Both the position numbers and the translations under genes were made by a program. The notes below the pieces were generated by a model, which was given only the letters and a program-made list of their open reading frames with translations, made no database searches and was not told the origin of the DNA. This document shows positions 57,335 to 64,000 of a stretch of DNA of 64,000 bases, piece by piece (the first letter of the stretch is position 1; the number at the start of each line of letters is the position of its first letter). Where the stretch lies: assembly GCF_017310015.1 (NCBI RefSeq), contig NZ_CP022297.1, positions 1,488,001 through 1,552,000 on the forward strand. Reading direction: 5' to 3'. Source of the DNA: Marinobacterium iners (GTDB taxonomy: Bacteria; Pseudomonadota; Gammaproteobacteria; Pseudomonadales; Balneatricaceae).

Positions 57335-57916
57335 TCAGAACTGAACGAGGCCGGCAAAGCCCATGAAGGCCAGCGACATCAGACCGGCGGTGACCATGCC
57401 GATGGCCGCACCGCGAAAGGGAACGGGCACATCCGCGACGGCGATCCGCTCACGAATTGCCGAGAACAGCACCAGCGCCATCGAGAAGCCGACGGCAGCA
57501 CCAAAACCATAGGCGATCGATTCAAGGAAACCGTTCTGCTTCTTGATGTTGAGCAGGGCAACGCCGAGTACCGCACAGTTGGTGGTGATCAGCGGCAGGA
57601 AAATGCCGAGCAGCTTGTACAGCAGAGGACTGGTTTTGTGCACCACCATTTCGGTGAACTGCACCACTACCGCAATCACCAGAATAAAGGCGATGGTTTG
57701 CAGGTATTCCAGCTCGAAGGGGACCAGCAGGGTCGAGTACACCAGATAGCTGCAGACCGACGACAGCGTCAGCACGAAGGTGGTGGCCAGGGACATGCCC
57801 ATGGCCGTTTCCAGCTTGTTGGAAACACCCATGAAAGGACACAGCCCGAGGAACTGGACCAGTACGAAGTTGTTCACCAGTACGGTGCTGATCAGGATGA
57901 GCAGAAATTCAGTCAT
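57335..57916 (-). CDS. rnfA: Rnf electron transport complex subunit A
   Basis: ATG at 57916; 193 aa, exactly the family length. Six membrane segments (MTEFLLILISTVLVNNFVLVQFLGLCPF onward) with a conserved LITTNCAVLGVALLNIK. It forms the transmembrane core with RnfE and ligates an iron-sulfur centre. First gene of the operon rnfABCDGE. Confidence 0.96.
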   Translation of the reverse strand: MTEFLLILISTVLVNNFVLVQFLGLCPFMGVSNKLETAMGMSLATTFVLTLSSVCSYLVYSTLLVPFELEYLQTIAFILVIAVVVQFTEMVVHKTSPLLYKLLGIFLPLITTNCAVLGVALLNIKKQNGFLESIAYGFGAAVGFSMALVLFSAIRERIAVADVPVPFRGAAIGMVTAGLMSLAFMGFAGLVQF

Positions 57917-57936
57917 AGCCCCTGTCAATGCCTCAA

Positions 57937-57962
57937 GCCCTGCCGGCATGACCGGGCAGGGC
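57937..57962 (-). terminator. Hairpin between cysN and rnfA
   Basis: GCCCTGCC and GGGCAGGGC arms form a stable stem of about 8 bp with a loop of about 9 nt. It follows cysN (stop at 58046) by about 85 bases on the minus strand and lies just before rnfA. No long U-run follows, so it may be a terminator for cysN or a 5'-UTR structure of rnfA. Confidence 0.4.
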
Positions 57963-58045
57963 GTATTAGATTCCGCTGAATTTTACCGGATTTATAACCT
58001 TAGGGTATAGATCCGCAGGCCGAGCGCAAGCGCCCGATCCCCGAC

Positions 58046-59701
58046 TCAGATCAGATCTGCCTGCTGAATTTTCTGCAACAGTGCCTTGACCTGTGCGGTT
58101 GGGGGCAGTTCTGCGTCGGCCTCAAGCACCAGATCTGCCTCAAAATCATCACGCTGAGTCAGCAGCAACAAACCGGCAGCCTTGAGTGCGGCAACCTGCT
58201 CAGTGTTCTGGAAGGTCAATGCCAGCGGCAGGCGGCCACGATTGAACAGCTGTTGCTCAAGTGTATACAGCAGTGTTGCACCCTGAGTCGCGTCAGAGGC
58301 CTTGATCTGAACCAGTGCCGCTTTCTGACCAAAGCGCTCGGCACGCTGCTGAGTGCTGATGATGGACTCGGCGTGCAGCTCAATCGCACTGTCATCTTCC
58401 GCTTCGGCCTGGATCATGCCGGCGGCCACCGTGGCGTTGGTCAGGCGGTCGACGATAATGAACGAACCGGTGCCCTTGTGACGACGGTAGTCATCCGCCA
58501 CGATCGGCCGCTCCAGTGTGACTTCAACCTGAGCGATCTCGTTCAGTCCCAGAGTCGCTGCCGGGCTCTGTTCCAGCGTATTCACATCGATGCGGTGACG
58601 AATCGCGCTGACGCGTCCAGCGGTGCGTGTACTGGCCAGCTTGATCTCATAGCTGCGCCCCGGAATCAGCTCCTGTTCCGACATCCATACCAGATGCGCT
58701 GCGAAGCGGTTAGTCACTTCCGGTACCTGATCACTGTGTACGATCAGGTCGCCACGGGAGATATCGATTTCGTCTTCCAGTGTCAGCGTCACCGCCATGG
58801 GTGCAAACGCCTCAGGCAGCTCGCCATCGAAGGTTACGATCGATTTCACCTTGCTGGATTTGCCGGAGGGCAATACCGTCACCGCATCGCCCGGGCGCAC
58901 GATACCCGCACTCAGGGTACCGCAGTAGCCGCGGAAGTTCAGGTTCGGGCGGTTGACGTACTGCACCGGGAAGCGCAGTTCATCAAAATTGGCGTCTCCG
59001 GCGATCTCCACGTTTTCCAGTGTCTGCATCAGCGAATCGCCGCTGTACCAGGGCATGTTCTCTGACGGGTTGACCACGTTGTCGCCCTTCAGGGCGGAAA
59101 TCGGTGCGAAGTGGATATCCTTCAGTCCCAGCCCCTGAGCAAAGTTCAGGTAGTCCTGCTTGATCTGTTCAAAGCGTTCTTCGCTGAAGTCCACCAGATC
59201 CATCTTGTTGATCGCCACCACGGTGTGCTTGATGCCCAGCAGGGATACGATGAAGCTGTGACGGCGGGTCTGCACCTGTACCCCGTGACGGGCGTCGATC
59301 AGGATGATCGCCAGATCGCAGGTGGACGCACCGGTGGCCATGTTGCGGGTGTACTGCTCGTGCCCCGGGGTATCGGCGATGATGAACTTGCGCTTGGCGG
59401 TGGAGAAGTAGCGGTAGGCTACATCAATGGTGATGCCCTGTTCGCGCTCGGCCTGCAGGCCATCGACCAGCAGCGCCAGATCGATCTCGTCGCCGGTGGT
59501 GCCGACTTTCTTGCTGTCGCTCTGAATCGCGGCCAGCTGATCTTCATAGATCATTTTGGAGTCGTGCAGCAGACGACCGATCAGGGTGGATTTGCCGTCG
59601 TCCACGCTGCCGCAGGTAAGAAAGCGCAGCAGCTCCTTGTTCTCGTGCTGGTCCAGATAGGCGTCGATGTCAGTGGCGATCAGATCAGATTGATGACTCA
59701 T
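58046..59701 (-). CDS. cysN: Sulfate adenylyltransferase subunit 1 (GTPase), without APS kinase domain
   Basis: 551 aa. GTPase G1 motif GSVDDGKSTLIGRLL (residues about 32-46), ADTPGHEQYTRNM, and NKMDLVDF. Elongation-factor-like beta domains follow. The protein ends without the CysC (APS kinase) fusion seen in some Pseudomonas. It uses GTP hydrolysis to drive sulfate activation to APS with CysD. 43 bp after cysD. Confidence 0.96.
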   Translation of the reverse strand: MSHQSDLIATDIDAYLDQHENKELLRFLTCGSVDDGKSTLIGRLLHDSKMIYEDQLAAIQSDSKKVGTTGDEIDLALLVDGLQAEREQGITIDVAYRYFSTAKRKFIIADTPGHEQYTRNMATGASTCDLAIILIDARHGVQVQTRRHSFIVSLLGIKHTVVAINKMDLVDFSEERFEQIKQDYLNFAQGLGLKDIHFAPISALKGDNVVNPSENMPWYSGDSLMQTLENVEIAGDANFDELRFPVQYVNRPNLNFRGYCGTLSAGIVRPGDAVTVLPSGKSSKVKSIVTFDGELPEAFAPMAVTLTLEDEIDISRGDLIVHSDQVPEVTNRFAAHLVWMSEQELIPGRSYEIKLASTRTAGRVSAIRHRIDVNTLEQSPAATLGLNEIAQVEVTLERPIVADDYRRHKGTGSFIIVDRLTNATVAAGMIQAEAEDDSAIELHAESIISTQQRAERFGQKAALVQIKASDATQGATLLYTLEQQLFNRGRLPLALTFQNTEQVAALKAAGLLLLTQRDDFEADLVLEADAELPPTAQVKALLQKIQQADLI

Positions 59702-59744
59702 AATGCTGTACTCAAATATCCGTTAACGAGATGGCGGTGGCGGC

Positions 59745-60665
59745 TCAGAAATACCCTTCGATCTTCTTCTGCTCCATGGAGCCTGCGCTGTCGTGATCGA
59801 TGGCGCGGCCCTGGCGCTCTGACGTGGTGGTCAGCAGCATCTCCTGAATGATCTCGGGCAGGGTGTCGGCATCGGATTCCACGGCTCCGGTCAGCGGGTA
59901 GCAGCCCAGCGTACGGAAACGGATATTTTTCATCATCGGCACTTCGCCATCCGCCAGCGGCAGGCGCTCGTCGTCGACCATGATCAGCATGCCATCGCGC
60001 TCGACGACCGGACGCACCGCCGAGAAATACAGCGGAACGATGGGGATCTGCTCCAGATGGATATACTGCCAGATGTCCAGCTCGGTCCAGTTCGACAGCG
60101 GGAATACGCGGATGCTTTCGCCCTTGTCGACGCGGGTGTTAAAGGTGTTCCACAGCTCCGGGCGCTGGTTCTTCGGGTCCCAGCGGTGGTGCTTGTCGCG
60201 GAAGGAGAATACGCGCTCCTTGGCGCGGGATTTCTCTTCGTCGCGGCGCGCACCGCCAAAGGCGGCGTCGAACTTGTACTGGTTCAGCGCCTGCTTCAAC
60301 CCCTGGGTTTTCATGATGTCGGTATGCTTGGACGAGCCGTGGGTGAACGGGCTGATCCCCATCTCGACCCCTTCCGGGTTGATGTGGACGATCAGGTCCA
60401 TACCGGCTTCCTGCGCCATGCGGTCACGGAACTGGATCATCTCCTTGAACTTCCAGGTGGTGTCCACATGCAACAGCGGAAAGGGCGGCCTGCCCGGGAA
60501 GAACGCCTTGCGTGCCAGATGCAGCATCACGGAAGAGTCCTTGCCGACAGAATAGAGCATGACCGGATTGTCGAACTCGGCAGCCACTTCACGGATGATG
60601 TGGATGCTCTCGGCTTCGAGCTGTTTGAGATGGGTCAGGCGGTGTTCCGGCAACAGATTCATCAT
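59745..60665 (-). CDS. cysD: Sulfate adenylyltransferase subunit 2
   Basis: 306 aa. PP-loop SVGKDSSVMLHLARKAFFPG, RREEKSRAKERVFSFRDKHHRWDPKNQRPELWN, and a conserved C-terminal GRAIDHDSAGSMEQKKIEGYF. It makes APS from ATP and sulfate with the CysN GTPase. The start has two ATG in a row (60665 and 60662); either is possible. First gene of the cysDN operon, divergent from cysI. Confidence 0.96.
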   Translation of the reverse strand: MMNLLPEHRLTHLKQLEAESIHIIREVAAEFDNPVMLYSVGKDSSVMLHLARKAFFPGRPPFPLLHVDTTWKFKEMIQFRDRMAQEAGMDLIVHINPEGVEMGISPFTHGSSKHTDIMKTQGLKQALNQYKFDAAFGGARRDEEKSRAKERVFSFRDKHHRWDPKNQRPELWNTFNTRVDKGESIRVFPLSNWTELDIWQYIHLEQIPIVPLYFSAVRPVVERDGMLIMVDDERLPLADGEVPMMKNIRFRTLGCYPLTGAVESDADTLPEIIQEMLLTTTSERQGRAIDHDSAGSMEQKKIEGYF

Positions 60666-60905
60666 TCGACTCTTTCACTTGGTTGCGACACGAAAGCCCC
60701 GGAGGGCTAATAACTGGATGGCATTATGTCGAACCGCCAATAAAATAAAAAAGAATATATAGGCATTTTTATATTCCGTCTGGTGATATGGGCGGTATCG
60801 AATAATGGTTATAACAAAATTATCAATTAGTATTTTACGTTATAAAGACGACTGGGTAACATGGCGACCTGTTTTAATGACGCTCAGTAAAAAGGTTGAA
60901 CTGAC
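60666..60905. promoter_or_regulatory. Divergent cysD / cysI control region
   Basis: 240 bases, very AT-rich between 60735 and 60860, between two operons of sulfate assimilation transcribed in opposite directions. CysB-type activator sites are expected from the pathway, but the CysB consensus is too loose for me to place them. No gene is present. The AT-rich DNA fits promoters on both strands. Confidence 0.5.
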
Positions 60906-62547
<1,642 letters not shown>

Positions 62548-62564
<17 letters not shown>

Positions 62565-63024
62565 CCGCACTCCCGTCATCGAAGACCGCTGGCAGTGGCC
62601 CACGGATGACCAGCCCCTGCCGGAAACCGGCCCGGTGGTACTGCCGCTGGCCCGCTGGCTGGAGCAGGCGGATGCTCTGGCCACCCGTGAAACGGGTGTG
62701 AAGGTGAACGGTGATGACGACCTGGAACAGATTCTGGCCCTGAAGGATCGGGTCAGCCTGTATGCCGTTGAATTCCCGGCCTTTACCGATGGTCGAGGCT
62801 TCAGTATCGCCCGCCTGCTGCGCCGGGCAGGCTTTGCCGGTGAGATCCGCGCCATCGGCGATGTAACCCGCGACCGGCTGGTTCATATGGAGCGCAGCGG
62901 CTTCAACGCTCTGCAGATACCGGATGAGCGCTACAGCCCCGAAGTACTGAGCGCTTTTGACGAAGTCAGCGTACATTACCAGGGTGGAGCGACACTGGCG
63001 CGCCCAGGCTTTCGCCAGAGCTGA
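62548..63024 (+). CDS. DUF934 family protein, sulfite reductase partner
   Basis: 158 aa, overlapping the end of cysI. Motifs VSLYAVEFPAFTDGRGFSIARLLRR and GEIRAIGDVTRDRLVHMERSGFNALQIPD are typical of DUF934. It always lies beside the single-subunit sulfite reductase in Pseudomonas-type bacteria and may carry electrons or help assembly; not proven. Confidence 0.92.
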
Positions 63025-63045
63025 ACCCGAAACAGGAGAGTAGAG

Positions 63046-63669
63046 ATGAGCATTGATCTGGCTGCTGCCAATGCCGAGCTGGCCGGCAAAACACCGCAAG
63101 AGATCATCGCCTGGGCCATCGCCCACAGCGACAAGCCGCTGGTCACCACCAACTTCCGCCCGTATGAGTCGGTGATTCTGCACATGGCCGTGCAGGTCAA
63201 GCCGGACATTGAGGTGCTGTGGGTCGATTCCGGTTACAACACCTCGGCCACCTACCGCTTCGCGGAAAAGCTGATCAAGGATCTGAACCTGAATATCCAC
63301 ACCTTCATTCCGCAGATGAGCGCAGCCCGTCGCAACGTGCTGATGGGCGGCATCCCCGATGTGGACGATCCTCAGCATGATGAGTTCACCCGTCAGGTGA
63401 AACTGGAACCCTTCCAGCGCGCACTGGCCGAACTCAAGCCCGATCTGTGGCTGAACGCGATCCGCAAGGACCAGACCGAATTCCGCCAGTCACTGGATAT
63501 CGTGACGGCCAGCAAGGACGGCATCATCAAGGTTGCGCCGCTGTTCAACTGGACCGAAGCCGACATGGACGCCTACCTGGCCGAGCATAACCTGCCCAAC
63601 GAACACGACTACTTCGACCCCACCAAAGCGCTCGAAACGCGCGAGTGCGGACTGCATACGCAGCTGTAA
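63046..63669 (+). CDS. cysH: Phosphoadenylyl-sulfate (PAPS) reductase
   Basis: 207 aa, starting MSIDLAAANAELAGKTPQEI with GGAGAG upstream. The substrate-binding region (SVILHMAVQVKPDIEVLWVDSGYNTSATY), RKDQTEFRQSL, and catalytic C-terminal E-C-G-L-H. The paired Cys of the 4Fe-4S APS reductases are absent, so it should use PAPS, yet no cysC is in view. It is shorter than E. coli CysH (244 aa). Confidence 0.9.
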   Translation: MSIDLAAANAELAGKTPQEIIAWAIAHSDKPLVTTNFRPYESVILHMAVQVKPDIEVLWVDSGYNTSATYRFAEKLIKDLNLNIHTFIPQMSAARRNVLMGGIPDVDDPQHDEFTRQVKLEPFQRALAELKPDLWLNAIRKDQTEFRQSLDIVTASKDGIIKVAPLFNWTEADMDAYLAEHNLPNEHDYFDPTKALETRECGLHTQL

Positions 63670-63676
63670 GTGTGTA

Positions 63677-63700
63677 AGGCCACGCCGCTCGGCGGGGCCT
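63677..63700 (+). terminator. Probable terminator after cysH
   Basis: AGGCC-A-CGCC and GGCG-G-GGCCT (63677-63686, 63691-63700) form a 9-bp stem with one A/G mismatch and a GCTC loop, 7 bases after the cysH stop. The downstream U-run is weak. A 14-bp tandem repeat CACATCCTTTCTGC follows (63706-63733). Confidence 0.6.
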
Positions 63701-63705
63701 CAATT

Positions 63706-63733
63706 CACATCCTTTCTGCCACATCCTTTCTGC
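63706..63733. repeat. Two tandem copies of a 14-bp repeat
   Basis: CACATCCTTTCTGC occurs twice without a gap (63706-63719 and 63720-63733), directly after the cysH terminator. No function is visible; it may be a replication slippage product. Confidence 0.8.
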
Positions 63734-63830
63734 CACTTTTCTTATCAGACCGTTCAGGTTAATCTCAAGCTACTGATGTCAGCAGGGAGTACGCTGGCCG
63801 TGATTAACCCCAAACAGGCAGGGATGTCGC

Positions 63831-64000
63831 ATGCCAACTGGCTACCTCCCCAATACCCTTATCGTTCACTCGAACTCGCGCAATACGTTGCAATCCCGGG
63901 CCATGCAGCCAGGCCGGATGGCGTTTGCCGTTCTGCAGAATGAAATACCTGATCCCGAACAGATACGACCTGATTGTGTGATGGCGGTAGCGCTGGACAC
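63831..64000 (+). CDS. Start of an unidentified gene (runs off the right edge)
   Basis: ATG at 63831 has AGGGA at 6 nt. The frame is open to the window end (56 complete codons): MPTGYLPNTLIVHSNSRNTL..., with later EIPDPEQIRPDC. The beginning is hydrophilic and lacks a signal peptide. I recognise no family from this part. Other frames here also lack a better candidate. Confidence 0.45.
   Translation, partial: MPTGYLPNTLIVHSNSRNTLQSRAMQPGRMAFAVLQNEIPDPEQIRPDCVMAVALD

Noticed and set aside
63533..63943. 136-aa plus-strand frame overlapping the cysH end
   Set aside because: It overlaps cysH out of frame, is Pro/Thr/Arg-rich and has no initiation signal.

Overview
The window is gammaproteobacterial chromosomal DNA (roughly mid-50s % GC by eye) carrying most of a transposable, Mu-type prophage at its left end (1 to about 33,360) and housekeeping genes on the right. 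The host genes (RnfABCDGE, NhaB, class Ia NrdAB with a YfaE-type ferredoxin, CysDN, a siroheme sulfite reductase with its DUF934 partner, CysH) suggest a marine Oceanospirillales/Pseudomonadales relative. I cannot name a genus from sequence alone.

Prophage layout: transcription diverges from a control region near 23.5 kb, the BcepMu-like layout rather than the one-direction layout of Mu. To the right run the early genes: a BcepMu gp16-type regulator, HTH proteins, a DDE transposase and TnsC/MuB-like ATPase, DUF3164, two HU-like proteins, a DUF2786 protein, GemA and Mor. To the left run the repressor with four accessory (moron) genes in the same direction, then the late region: holin, endolysin, nested Rz/Rz1, packaging, F/G/I-Z/T head genes, and a long-tail (B3/D3112-like) module with a frameshifted G/GT pair and a 1265-aa tape measure. 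The tail tip gene runs off the left edge. A near-identical 21-bp element precedes three late transcription units, and hairpins overlap the ribosome binding sites of two of them.

The most striking feature is a pair of complete type II hammerhead ribozymes (31846-31908 and 32219-32290) flanking the second HU-like gene in the early operon. Both keep every core nucleotide, while stem sequences differ by compensated pairs. Together they would cut a short mRNA carrying only the HU-like gene out of the early transcript.

The prophage ends about 120 bp after mor, inside a chemoreceptor gene whose 3' part (33361-34608) remains. Host genes follow: an SLC13-type permease convergent with nhaB, an NfeD/SPFH pair, a PAS-GGDEF-EAL protein, an amidoligase/glutamine-amidotransferase pair, tRNA-Tyr, and nrdA-nrdB-ferredoxin behind two NrdR boxes. 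An IS4-family element (48047-49319, exact 10-bp target duplication) sits in the loop of the nrd operon terminator. Next come nth, a diguanylate cyclase plus a response regulator-CheX protein lying between nth and the rnf operon, and the sulfate assimilation genes cysND diverging from cysI-DUF934-cysH. A new reading frame opens at the right edge.
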